This document shows, piece after piece, positions 8,447 through 17,368 of a stretch of DNA of 64,000 nucleotides. The notes below the pieces were generated by a model, which was not told where the DNA came from, did no database searches, and saw only the letters and a program-made list of their open reading frames with translations. Origin of the DNA: JAAYTD01 sp964472015 (GTDB lineage: Bacteria; Bacteroidota; Ignavibacteria; Kapaibacteriales; UBA2268); the NCBI GenBank assembly GCA_964472015.1, contig CAYYIP010000004.1:1-64000 (forward strand), written 5' to 3'. The translations under genes were made by a program, and so were the position numbers. Each line of letters starts with the position of its first letter. The stretch's first letter is position 1.

Positions 8447-10525
8447 ATGAATAAAAAACATAACAAATTTATTTTATTATTATTTATTATATTATTAATA
8501 CTAAAAAATAATACTGTATTTGCATCTGAACAAGATACAACTTATTTTGGTGGATACATAAATTATGGTTATCATTTTCATTTTATTAAAGATGGATTTT
8601 CCCTTTATTATGGGTTTCCTTATTTTGTTTCTGGTGATGTTCATAAAAAAGAAATTATTATGCCTATATTTCCTATCTTTAGTAAAGGTTCAGGTCCAGA
8701 ATTTAATTTTGGAGGAATTTTTGAAAGTAAACTCAATCCTAATTTTAGTTTTGGATTTACTGCCGGTGCAGCAATAAGCGAAATAGATTTTAATTCAGAT
8801 ACTTTTCATATTATTAATAAACCCGGTACAATAGATACTATTTATTATTGTTCTCAATATTTTGAGATAAAATTATATTCTATAAATTTAACACCTTATA
8901 TAACATATAATATTTATAAAGGTTTATTCGCATCATTGGGGTTAAATCTAGGTTTTATTGTGCATAGTGAAGCACGTGGATTTGGGGGCCTTTTTTATAA
9001 AGATATTTGGGATGAAACAAATAGAGAGCCTATTTTTTTCGATAGTGATGTTAATACAAATCATAATATTAAAGATTTTACTTCAGATTCTAATTTTGTA
9101 AAAACAGTTAATTTAAGTTTACCAATAGGACTTGGTTATAATTTTCATATTGGGCGTGGTATAATATTAACTCCATCTGTAAAATATAATTTAGCACTCA
9201 CTAGTTTTTCTGATAAAAGAGATATAGATAATGAAGGAATAAAGAATCGTATAACAGCTAATTGGGCCGCCAATAAAATTGAATTTGGTTTAGCTGTTAA
9301 GTTTCCAATAAGTAGTGAGGAAATTATAGAAGAAGATATAATTAAAGATGAATCAAATTTAAGTGCCGACTTAAATATTTATGGAATAGATACAAATGGG
9401 AATAGGATTTCTAATCCTACTTTAATTATAGAGGAAGTAGAAACAGAAGAGCATTTCCCTCTTTTATCAACAATATATTTTCCAGAAGGTAGTTCTAATT
9501 TATCAGATACTCGAACAGAATTACTTGATGATATAGGAGTAAGTAATTTTAGAGAAGAACACTTGAAAAGTGATGCTATTTCTATTAATCATAGTTTACT
9601 TAATATTATAGCTTATAGGATGTATTATAATAAAGATAGTAAGATTATGGTTGTTGGTTATTCAAATGAAAATGAAAGTTCTGAACTTGCTCTTGAACGT
9701 GCTAATACAGTAAAAAATTATTTAGTTGACGTTTGGGGTACAACACCAGATAAAATTACTGTAAGAACAGATAAGATTCTAAATAAAAGTACTTCTTCAG
9801 ATGCAATAGAAGAGAATTCACGAGTTGAAATATTACCGGCCGATTTATCATCTTATGTTCTATTTACTCCTATCACTCTATCTTTTATAGATAAAATATC
9901 TAATCCACCTATGATTGAATTTGAACCAAGTGTAGAAGCAGATGCGGGTTTTAGTAATTTAGTTTTAGATATTTCTCAAAAAGGGAATACTATAAAGCAA
10001 TTTAATACCAATAGTACATCAAATATTTTATGGACCGTAGAAGGTATTGAATATGATAGTCCATTAAATGTCACTTTATTAGCAAGAGATTTTAATAATT
10101 CTAGTGTAAAAATAGATAAAGAAGTTTCTATTGAAAATATAACAATGAGAACAAAGAAAGAAACCATTATAAAAGATAGTGGCTTAGTTGGTAATTATAA
10201 AATAGAACGTTATTCTTTAATTCTTTTTGAATATGATAAATCGGATATTTCTAAATTAGATGCTCAAAATATAAAAAATATAAAATCTCGTATGAAACCC
10301 AACTCAAAAGTTTTAATTTCAGGTTTTGGTGATAGGAATGGTACTCAACAATATAATAAAAATTTAGCACATCGTAGGTGTGAAGAAGTTGCCAAATTAT
10401 TAGGTGTCAAAAATGCTATAATCAGAGCTGTTGGTAATGATAATTTGCTTTTTGACAATTCCTTTCCTGAAGGTCGAGCACTTTCACGTACTGTTCGTAT
10501 AGAAATAAAAACTCCTATAAAATAA
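8447..10525 (+). CDS. OmpA-family outer-membrane protein, copy 1
   Basis: This 692-residue envelope protein has a signal peptide at about 1-26 and an aromatic, alternating N-terminal region to about residue 290 that looks like an outer-membrane beta-barrel. A linker follows that opens with ESNLSADLNIYGIDTNGN. There are two OmpA-like modules. The central one, about 330-480, contains YFPEGSSNLSDTR, VVGYSNENESSELALERA and a closing SRVEI. The C-terminal one, about 575-692, contains LFEYDKSDIS, ISGFGDRNG, AHRRCEEVAKLLGV and SRTVRIEI. Such modules bind peptidoglycan through Asp and Arg side chains; the C-terminal module keeps both. The neighbour at 10698 is a close tandem paralogue. It probably links the outer membrane to the wall. 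Confidence 0.85.
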   Translation: MNKKHNKFILLLFIILLILKNNTVFASEQDTTYFGGYINYGYHFHFIKDGFSLYYGFPYFVSGDVHKKEIIMPIFPIFSKGSGPEFNFGGIFESKLNPNFSFGFTAGAAISEIDFNSDTFHIINKPGTIDTIYYCSQYFEIKLYSINLTPYITYNIYKGLFASLGLNLGFIVHSEARGFGGLFYKDIWDETNREPIFFDSDVNTNHNIKDFTSDSNFVKTVNLSLPIGLGYNFHIGRGIILTPSVKYNLALTSFSDKRDIDNEGIKNRITANWAANKIEFGLAVKFPISSEEIIEEDIIKDESNLSADLNIYGIDTNGNRISNPTLIIEEVETEEHFPLLSTIYFPEGSSNLSDTRTELLDDIGVSNFREEHLKSDAISINHSLLNIIAYRMYYNKDSKIMVVGYSNENESSELALERANTVKNYLVDVWGTTPDKITVRTDKILNKSTSSDAIEENSRVEILPADLSSYVLFTPITLSFIDKISNPPMIEFEPSVEADAGFSNLVLDISQKGNTIKQFNTNSTSNILWTVEGIEYDSPLNVTLLARDFNNSSVKIDKEVSIENITMRTKKETIIKDSGLVGNYKIERYSLILFEYDKSDISKLDAQNIKNIKSRMKPNSKVLISGFGDRNGTQQYNKNLAHRRCEEVAKLLGVKNAIIRAVGNDNLLFDNSFPEGRALSRTVRIEIKTPIK

Positions 10526-10571
10526 TTTGGATAATATAATAATTATATTTATTTTATTGTAAACTTATAAA

Positions 10572-10598
10572 AGAGAAGCAAGTGCTTCTCTTTTTTTT
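10572..10598 (+). terminator. Intrinsic terminator after OmpA-like copy 1
   Basis: The stem AGAGAAGC / GCTTCTCT with a 4-base loop is followed by a T-run. The same stem, loop and T-run recur after copy 2 at 12802-12828. Confidence 0.93.
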
Positions 10599-10697
10599 AA
10601 TATAATTAAAAATAATTTTTTGTAAATTATTTTAATTATTATTATATTAATATTTTATAAATAAATATTAATAAACTTTTAATTTATAGGTAATTGA

Positions 10698-12755
10698 ATG
10701 AATAAAAATTATAACAAATTTAGTTTACTACTAATACTTATTACATTATTAATGTTAAAAAGTAACGTGTTATCTGCCGAGTATCAAAGTACGACTTATT
10801 TAGGTGGATATATAAATTATAATTATCATATGCATTCTGTGAAAGATAGTTTTTCAACTTATTTTTATGCTTATTTACCGCCACAAATTATTTTTGAGCC
10901 TACTTTTACTAAAGGTACAGGTTCAGGAGTTGATTTAGGAGGACTTTTTGAGAGAAGACTTAATTCTGATTTTAGTATTGGATTTACTATAGGTGCAGCG
11001 TTAGGTGAAATAAATTTTATTGCAGATACTTTTAATATTTATTTTGGTGAAGTTGTTAATGTTGAGAGTTTTTTTGAACCTCAATATTTTGATTTAAAAT
11101 TCTATACTATAAATTTGACACCTTATGTAACATATAATATTTATAAAGGTTTATTTGCGTCATTAGGGCTTAATGTAGGTTTTGTTATGCATAGTAATGC
11201 TGATTCACGTGGGAAATTTACTATTATAAATGCTGGTTATAGAGATTTTGAATTTGATTATAATAGAGATATATTATATTTAGATGGGGGGAGGAGCTTT
11301 ACTATGGTGCATACACTTGATGATTTTAATACTGATGCTGATTATGTAAAAAAAATTCAAATAGGTTTACCAATAGGACTTGGTTATAATTTTCATATAG
11401 GCAATGGAGTAATATTTTCACCATCTATAAGATATAATTTAGCACTTACTAGTTTTTCTGATAAAAGAGAGAGAGCAAGCGAAGATCTTCGTGTCCCAAC
11501 AGATTGGATTGCTAATAAACTAGAAGTTTGTTTTGCTATTAAGTTTCCAACAGGTAGAATAAACGAAGAAGTTGTAGAAGATGATATAATTAATGATGAA
11601 TCAAATTTAAGTGCTGACTTAAATATTTATGGAATAGATACAAATGGTAATAGGATTTCCAATCCTACTTTAATTATAGAGGAAGTAGAAACAGACGAAT
11701 ACTTCCCTCTCTTATCAATAGTATATTTTAAAGAAGGTAGTTCTAGTTTATCAGATACAAGAGTAGAATTACTTGAAGATATTGATGTAGGTAATTTTAG
11801 AGAAGAGAATTTACCGAAAGATGCTATTGCTATTCATTATAATGCTCTTAATATTATAGCTAATAGAATGCATAATAATAAAGATACAAAAATTACCGTT
11901 GTTGGTTATTCAAATGATAATGAAAGTTCTGAACTTGCTCTTGAACGTGCTAATACAGTTAAAGATTATTTAGTTAATACTTGGAGTATAGTACCAAATA
12001 AAATTACTGTAAAAACAGATAAGATTCTAGATAAAAGTACTTCGCCAGATGCAATAGAAGAGAGTTCACGAGTTGAAATTGTACCAACAGATTTATCTTC
12101 TTATATTTTATTTTCTCCAATAAACTTATCTTTCGTTGATAAAGTTTCTAATCCCCCTATGGTTGAATTTGAACCAAAGATAGAAGCAGATGCAGGCTTA
12201 AATAATTTAGTTTTAGATATTTCTCAAAATGATAATAATATTAGGCAATTTAATAAAAATAATACTTCAAATATTTTATGGACAGTTAAAGATGTTGAAT
12301 ATGATACACCATTAGATATAACTTTACTTGTAAGAGACTTAAACAATAAAACTGTAGAAGTAGATAAAAATATTTCTATTGAAAATATTACTATTAAAGA
12401 AAAAAAAGCAACTATTGAAGGTAATTATAAAGTAGAACGTTATTCTTTAATTCTTTTTGAATATGATAAATCAGAAGTTTCTAAAATAGATGTTCAAAAT
12501 ATAAAAAATATAAAGTCACATATTCAATCCAACTCAAAAGTTTTAATTTCAGGTTTTGCGGATAGGAATGGGAATAGACAATATAATCAAAATTTAGCAA
12601 AACGTAGATGTGAAGAAGTTCGTAAGGTAATAGGAATAAAAAATGCAATAATAAGAGCTATTGGGAATGATAATCTACTTTTTGATAATTCCTTCCCTGA
12701 AGGTCGAGCGCTTTCACGTACTGTTCGTATAGAAATAAGAACTCCTATAAAATAA
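10698..12755 (+). CDS. OmpA-family outer-membrane protein, copy 2
   Basis: This 685-residue paralogue has the same domain order as copy 1: signal peptide (to about residue 26), barrel-like region, linker ESNLSADLNIYGIDTNGN, a central OmpA-like module, an Ig-like spacer and a C-terminal OmpA module with LFEYDKSEVS, ISGFADRNGNRQYN and AKRRCEEVRKVIGI. The linker and C-terminal module are nearly identical between copies. The barrel has diverged most, especially in its presumed loops (about residues 45-75 and 165-205). That pattern suits surface loops under selection with conserved periplasmic anchors. Each copy has its own leader and terminator, so they may be expressed separately. Confidence 0.85.
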   Translation: MNKNYNKFSLLLILITLLMLKSNVLSAEYQSTTYLGGYINYNYHMHSVKDSFSTYFYAYLPPQIIFEPTFTKGTGSGVDLGGLFERRLNSDFSIGFTIGAALGEINFIADTFNIYFGEVVNVESFFEPQYFDLKFYTINLTPYVTYNIYKGLFASLGLNVGFVMHSNADSRGKFTIINAGYRDFEFDYNRDILYLDGGRSFTMVHTLDDFNTDADYVKKIQIGLPIGLGYNFHIGNGVIFSPSIRYNLALTSFSDKRERASEDLRVPTDWIANKLEVCFAIKFPTGRINEEVVEDDIINDESNLSADLNIYGIDTNGNRISNPTLIIEEVETDEYFPLLSIVYFKEGSSSLSDTRVELLEDIDVGNFREENLPKDAIAIHYNALNIIANRMHNNKDTKITVVGYSNDNESSELALERANTVKDYLVNTWSIVPNKITVKTDKILDKSTSPDAIEESSRVEIVPTDLSSYILFSPINLSFVDKVSNPPMVEFEPKIEADAGLNNLVLDISQNDNNIRQFNKNNTSNILWTVKDVEYDTPLDITLLVRDLNNKTVEVDKNISIENITIKEKKATIEGNYKVERYSLILFEYDKSEVSKIDVQNIKNIKSHIQSNSKVLISGFADRNGNRQYNQNLAKRRCEEVRKVIGIKNAIIRAIGNDNLLFDNSFPEGRALSRTVRIEIRTPIK

Positions 12756-12801
12756 TTGGATAATATAATAATTATATTTATTTTATTGTAAACTTATAAA
12801 A

Positions 12802-12828
12802 AGAGAAGCAAGTGCTTCTCTTTTTTTT
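12802..12828 (+). terminator. Intrinsic terminator after OmpA-like copy 2
   Basis: The 8-bp stem, the loop and the T-run are identical to the terminator after copy 1. About 45 bases of preceding intergenic DNA are also shared, so the duplication unit included the 3' region. Confidence 0.93.
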
Positions 12829-12860
12829 GTATTTTTAATTATATATATATTTAATTTTTG

Positions 12861-12868
12861 TATTTTTG
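12861..12868 (+). promoter_or_regulatory. TATTTTTG -7 box for zinc-ribbon gene
   Basis: TATTTTTG matches TAnnTTTG and is preceded by ATTTTTG. It lies 42 bases before the start codon of the 86-residue zinc-ribbon gene. Confidence 0.4.
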
Positions 12869-12910
12869 TATTCTTAATTATATATTTTATTCATTAAAAT
12901 TTTATAAAAA

Positions 12911-13171
12911 ATGAAACGCGAAAATAGAATTTGTCAAAGTTGTGGTATGCCATTAAAAAAAGATCCAAATTCAGGTGGGACAGAAGCAGATGGTTTAAAA
13001 TCAAAAAAATATTGTAGTTATTGTTATCAAGATGGTAAATTTACTATGGATTGTACTGCAAAAGAGATGCAAGATTATTGTTATAATATGATGATTACAA
13101 AAATGAAAATGCCTAAATTATTAGCAAAGCTATTTACAATAAGTATTCCCAAATTAGAACGTTGGAAATAA
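12911..13171 (+). CDS. Small zinc-ribbon protein
   Basis: This 86-residue protein has CQSCGMPL at residues 8-15 and a second pair CSYCYQDG about 25 residues later. The arrangement is typical of the putative zinc-ribbon domain found alone or fused to transcription regulators. The segment EMQDYCYNMM and a basic, proline-containing tail follow. The two Cys pairs should hold one zinc ion. The role is unknown; nucleic-acid or protein binding is possible. The gene stands alone. Confidence 0.75.
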   Translation: MKRENRICQSCGMPLKKDPNSGGTEADGLKSKKYCSYCYQDGKFTMDCTAKEMQDYCYNMMITKMKMPKLLAKLFTISIPKLERWK

Positions 13172-13307
13172 ACATAATAATATTTTTTTATTTAAAATAT
13201 AATTATAATACTAAAAATTAAATTAAAATATTATTTAATGTTATTTTTATTTATTTTATAAACTTTATATTATGTCTCAAATATAGTTATGTATCGAGGA
13301 ATATATT

Positions 13308-13940
13308 ATGGCATTATCCAAAACTATTTTAAAAGAATGTAATAATATTTTGACCTTAGGCGGTACACTTGTTTTTCCTACTGAGACTGTTTATGGATTA
13401 GGCGCAAATATTTTTAATGAAGAAGCCGTAAGAAAAATATATAGAATAAAAGGTCGTTCTTTTTCAAAGCCACTTACAGCGCATATTTCTTCTTTATTAC
13501 AAGTAAAATTAATTTGTAATAATATTCCTGATATATTTTATAAATTAGCAGAAAAATTTTTGCCGGGACCATTATCTATTATAATTCCTAATGTTCATCC
13601 TAACGTTCCTAAAATTGTAACTAGTGGTTATGATACTATTGCAATTAGGTTTCCTAATCATAATATTTGCAAAGAAATAATAAATGATTTTTCTATTCCA
13701 TTAGCAGCGACGTCTGCAAATATATCAGGTAGTAAATCACCTGTTAGTTTTGAAGAAATAGGGGTTGAAGTTATAAATAAAGTTGATAAAGTTATTAATG
13801 GTGGCGAATGTATTTATAAAACAGAATCTACAGTATTAAGTATTGTTTCTAATCCAGTAGTTTTGCGTCAAGGTGTGCTAAATATTAACGAAATAGAAGA
13901 AGTTATTAATCAAAAAATAACAAAAGGTTTTAGAGAATAA
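13308..13940 (+). CDS. tsaC: Threonylcarbamoyl-AMP synthase (Sua5/YrdC family)
   Basis: This enzyme makes threonylcarbamoyl-AMP from threonine, bicarbonate and ATP, the first step of t6A modification at position 37 of ANN-decoding tRNAs. The 210-residue protein has the YrdC fold. The N-terminal block GGTLVFPTETVYGLGAN and the segment KIYRIKGRSFSKPL carry the conserved basic residues. LAATSANISG and STVLSI complete the substrate pocket. It lacks the extra C-terminal Sua5 domain. It lies 28 bases before dnaG on the same strand and may be co-transcribed. Confidence 0.92.
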   Translation: MALSKTILKECNNILTLGGTLVFPTETVYGLGANIFNEEAVRKIYRIKGRSFSKPLTAHISSLLQVKLICNNIPDIFYKLAEKFLPGPLSIIIPNVHPNVPKIVTSGYDTIAIRFPNHNICKEIINDFSIPLAATSANISGSKSPVSFEEIGVEVINKVDKVINGGECIYKTESTVLSIVSNPVVLRQGVLNINEIEEVINQKITKGFRE

Positions 13941-13968
13941 TTTATAAGATAAGTAATAGTAAATTTCT

Positions 13969-15855
13969 ATGAAAAGTATAAGCCAAGATATTTTAAGAAG
14001 TATAACAGATCAAATCAATATAGTTGATTTGATAAGCGATTATGTTTCTTTGAAATCAACAGGAAGTAATTATAAGGGATTATGTCCTTTTCATCAAGAA
14101 AAGACTCCTTCTTTTACTGTTTCTCAAGCAAAAGGACTTTATTATTGTTTTGGATGTGGCGTGCATGGGAATGCTATTAATTTTTTACAAAATTATTTAA
14201 ATATAAGTTTTTTAGAATCAGTTAATATGCTTGCTGAAAGATGTGGTATTAATATTCCTAATCTACAAAATAAAAAGGAAGATCCTATAGAACAAGAATT
14301 AAGAAATTTATATCATATTGCTCAAAATTATTATTCTTTTTTGTTAAAAGATTTAGTAGGCAAAGAAGCATATAAATATTTTATAGACAGGAAATTATTA
14401 CCAGAAACTATAGAAAAATTTGGACTTGGATATTCTTTAGATGCTTTTGATAGTTTACTTAAAGAATTTAGGAAGCGCAATATATCTAATGAATTATTGG
14501 TTAATTCTGGTTTGATATCTCAAAAGAATGGTAAATATTATGATTTTTTTCGTAATCGTGCAATGTTTCCAATAAAAGATACATTAGGACGAACAATAGC
14601 TTTTGGAGGAAGACAAATAGTAGTTGATAAAAATAGTGGAAAATATATAAATTCTAGTGAATCTTTAATATATAATAAGAAAAAAATTCTCTTTGGATTA
14701 TATGAAGCAATGTCAGAGATTCGTAAGACAAAAGAGGTTTTTATTGTAGAAGGATATTTGGATGTTATTACTTTATCGCAAGCGGGAATAAAAAATGTAG
14801 TTGCACCGTGTGGAACATCGTTAACTATAGAGCAACTAAAGTTATTAGAAAAATATACGAACGTAAAAACTATTTATTTTTTGTTTGATGGAGATCAAGC
14901 AGGAGTGAATGCCACTATAAGATCTATACAAATAGTTCTAAATATTGGATTCGATTTACGTATTATTTCTTTGCCTCCTAATGAAGATCCAGATAAACTT
15001 ATAAATTCTGAAAATGGGATAGAACAATTTTATAAATATAAAGAAAATTATTTTTCTTTTGTTGAGTTTATTTATAAAAAATTAAAAGAAAATAATAAAT
15101 TAACAACTGCTGTTGAAAAATCGAATGCTATAAGAGATATTATAAAATTAATTTTATCTATACAAGATATTATTCAACATAGATTTTATCTTGAGAATCT
15201 TTCGGAAGTATTTAATTTTCCAATATATGATTTAAATATTATATATGAAGAAGAACGTAATAACAAAGCTGGGAATTCTAATAATTTATTAAATTTAAAT
15301 AGTAAACTAAATAATGTAGTTAATATTGAAGATAGTTCAAATAATGAAATTGAATTAAATATAAACGATTTAGAGGTTGAAGAAAAAGATATTTTAAAGT
15401 TTGCTTTAAAAAGTCCTAATAATTTTCGTTTTTTAAAAGAAAAATTTAATATTTCAGAAAATAATTTTATTACGAATATTGGGAAACTTATTTTTGAGAT
15501 TATATTTGAATATTGGGATAATGAAAATATAATAAATGAATTATATAATGATAATACTGTTTCTGCTACAATTATAAAAAATATAGAATATTTACAATCA
15601 GACGAGACTACTATAAGTGAAAATTGGAAAAGTTTTGTTGACTTAGAGATAGAAAGTGAAATAAATTTAGAGAAAACTATGGAAGTAATTTTTTATAAAT
15701 TACGTATTAAAGCTATTGAACTTGAGTTAAAAAAATTATTAGAGTTAATAAAAACAGCAGATACTATAGATAATACAAAAATATTATTAGAAAAAATGAA
15801 AATATTGCAAGATGAAAGAAAAAATATAACAGATAATTATTTAAAATATGAGTAA
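13969..15855 (+). CDS. dnaG: DNA primase
   Basis: Primase makes the RNA primers for replication. The 628-residue protein starts with the zinc-binding domain (CPFHQEKTPSF ... YYCFGCG, about residues 40-65). The RNA polymerase core follows, and a TOPRIM domain with VEGYLDVITL and LFDGDQAG. The C-terminal third, after about residue 430, is Asn/Glu/Lys-rich and poorly conserved; it would contain the helicase-binding domain. The gene overlaps nth by 8 bases. All catalytic acidic residues of TOPRIM are visible. Confidence 0.96.
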   Translation: MKSISQDILRSITDQINIVDLISDYVSLKSTGSNYKGLCPFHQEKTPSFTVSQAKGLYYCFGCGVHGNAINFLQNYLNISFLESVNMLAERCGINIPNLQNKKEDPIEQELRNLYHIAQNYYSFLLKDLVGKEAYKYFIDRKLLPETIEKFGLGYSLDAFDSLLKEFRKRNISNELLVNSGLISQKNGKYYDFFRNRAMFPIKDTLGRTIAFGGRQIVVDKNSGKYINSSESLIYNKKKILFGLYEAMSEIRKTKEVFIVEGYLDVITLSQAGIKNVVAPCGTSLTIEQLKLLEKYTNVKTIYFLFDGDQAGVNATIRSIQIVLNIGFDLRIISLPPNEDPDKLINSENGIEQFYKYKENYFSFVEFIYKKLKENNKLTTAVEKSNAIRDIIKLILSIQDIIQHRFYLENLSEVFNFPIYDLNIIYEEERNNKAGNSNNLLNLNSKLNNVVNIEDSSNNEIELNINDLEVEEKDILKFALKSPNNFRFLKEKFNISENNFITNIGKLIFEIIFEYWDNENIINELYNDNTVSATIIKNIEYLQSDETTISENWKSFVDLEIESEINLEKTMEVIFYKLRIKAIELELKKLLELIKTADTIDNTKILLEKMKILQDERKNITDNYLKYE

Positions 15856-16552
15856 AAGTATAGATATAGAAAAAAAAACTGATAATAAAACAAAAAGCTA
15901 TAAAGATAGAATAAAAAAAGATAGAATAAAAATACAAAAGATAATAGATATATTATCTTTAGATTATCCTAATACAGATACAGATCTAAAGCATTATTCG
16001 CCTTTTGAGTTGTTAATAGCGACAATACTATCAGCTCAATGTACTGATGTTCGTGTTAATATGGTATTACCGGAACTATTTAAAAAATATCCGTCTCCTT
16101 TTGAATTATCATTAGCAGAACAAGATGAAGTAGAAAAGATTATTTATTCTACTGGATTTTACAAAAATAAAGCGAAAAATATAATTGCTTGTTCTCGTGT
16201 TTTGGTTGATAGATATAAAGGTGAAATTCCAAATAATATTGAGGAATTAGTAAAATTACCTGGTGTTGGGCGAAAAACTGCTAATTGTGTTTTAGGTGTT
16301 TATTTTAAAGCTGAGGGGATTGTTGTTGATACTCATGTTAGTCGTATAATAAAATTACTTGGTTTTGTTAATACACGTGATGCAGTTATAGTAGAACGCT
16401 ATTTAATGGATATTGTAGATTATAAATATTGGAGCAAAATATCTCATTATTTTATTAGATTTGGTCGTAATATTTGCATAGCACGTATTCCAAAATGTAA
16501 AGACTGTAAGATTAATAAATATTGTGATAGTTATAATTTTAATAAAAAATAA
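15848..16552 (+). CDS. nth: Endonuclease III
   Basis: This DNA glycosylase/AP lyase removes oxidised pyrimidines in base-excision repair. The 234-residue protein carries about 25 extra lysine-rich N-terminal residues. The helix-hairpin-helix LPGVGRKTANCVL contains the catalytic lysine, and VDTHVSR contains the catalytic aspartate. The iron-sulfur loop has four cysteines in the order C-x6-C-x2-C-x5-C (CIARIPKCKDCKINKYC). The start codon lies inside the end of dnaG, indicating translational coupling. Confidence 0.95.
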   Translation: MSKSIDIEKKTDNKTKSYKDRIKKDRIKIQKIIDILSLDYPNTDTDLKHYSPFELLIATILSAQCTDVRVNMVLPELFKKYPSPFELSLAEQDEVEKIIYSTGFYKNKAKNIIACSRVLVDRYKGEIPNNIEELVKLPGVGRKTANCVLGVYFKAEGIVVDTHVSRIIKLLGFVNTRDAVIVERYLMDIVDYKYWSKISHYFIRFGRNICIARIPKCKDCKINKYCDSYNFNKK

Positions 16553-16579
16553 AAAATTATTTTTAAATATAAAAAATTA

Positions 16580-16587
16580 TATATTTG
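16580..16587 (+). promoter_or_regulatory. TATATTTG -7 box for rsmE
   Basis: An exact TATATTTG lies 47 bases before the rsmE start codon. No convincing -33 element is visible. Confidence 0.45.
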
Positions 16588-16634
16588 TATTATTTAGTCC
16601 ATTTATTTTTATTTTAATATAGATTAATTTTGTT

Positions 16635-17321
16635 ATGGAATGTATTTATTTAGAAAAATTAGAACAAAATACAAAGCAAATTATTATTCCTGATTCTGAA
16701 TTAAGACATATAAAAGTTTTAAGATTAGGTGTAGACGAAAAAATATTAGCGACTAATGGACGAGGGATACAAGCATATATTTCTATTGAAAATATATACA
16801 ATAAAACTTATGCAACAAATATTCAATTTATTAATGGGCTAGATAGAGAATTAAAAATAAAACTTGGTTTAGCTATGGGGAAACTAGACAATCGTGATAG
16901 ATTTGAATTTGCCTTTGAAAAGAGTATAGAACTTGGAATAACTGATTTTTATATATTAAATACTGAATTTTCACAAAAGAAAGAATATACAAAAGAAAGA
17001 ATGCTATCTAAAGCTATTGCAACATTAAAGCAGTGCAAACGTTCTATATTGCCTAATATTTATTATTTGGGTGATATAAAAGATATGCAGGAGTACGTAG
17101 AAAAATATAATACTTGTATATTAACTTCAGAAGATGGTGAAAAAATTAAGGTTATACAGCCTCAAGATACTTTAATTTTTATAGGACCAGAAGGTGGTTT
17201 TTCTAAAACAGAAATTGATTTTTTAATGAATTTTAAAAATATGAAAAAAGTTAATTTAGGGAATAGACGATTAAGATCTGAAACGGCGGCGATTTTATCA
17301 GTTGGACTTTTTTCTTTATAA
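16635..17321 (+). CDS. rsmE: 16S rRNA (uracil-1498-N3)-methyltransferase
   Basis: RsmE methylates U1498 in the 16S rRNA decoding region of the 30S subunit. The 228-residue protein has the SPOUT knot signatures FIGPEGGFSKTEIDF and NLGNRRLRSETAAI near the C-terminus, which bind S-adenosylmethionine. The N-terminal PUA-like part contains HIKVLRLG. The gene ends 47 bases before the next reading frame on the same strand. Confidence 0.94.
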   Translation: MECIYLEKLEQNTKQIIIPDSELRHIKVLRLGVDEKILATNGRGIQAYISIENIYNKTYATNIQFINGLDRELKIKLGLAMGKLDNRDRFEFAFEKSIELGITDFYILNTEFSQKKEYTKERMLSKAIATLKQCKRSILPNIYYLGDIKDMQEYVEKYNTCILTSEDGEKIKVIQPQDTLIFIGPEGGFSKTEIDFLMNFKNMKKVNLGNRRLRSETAAILSVGLFSL

Positions 17322-17368
17322 ATATTTATAGGTTTATTAGAAAAGAATATAAAATATAATGGTAAATT

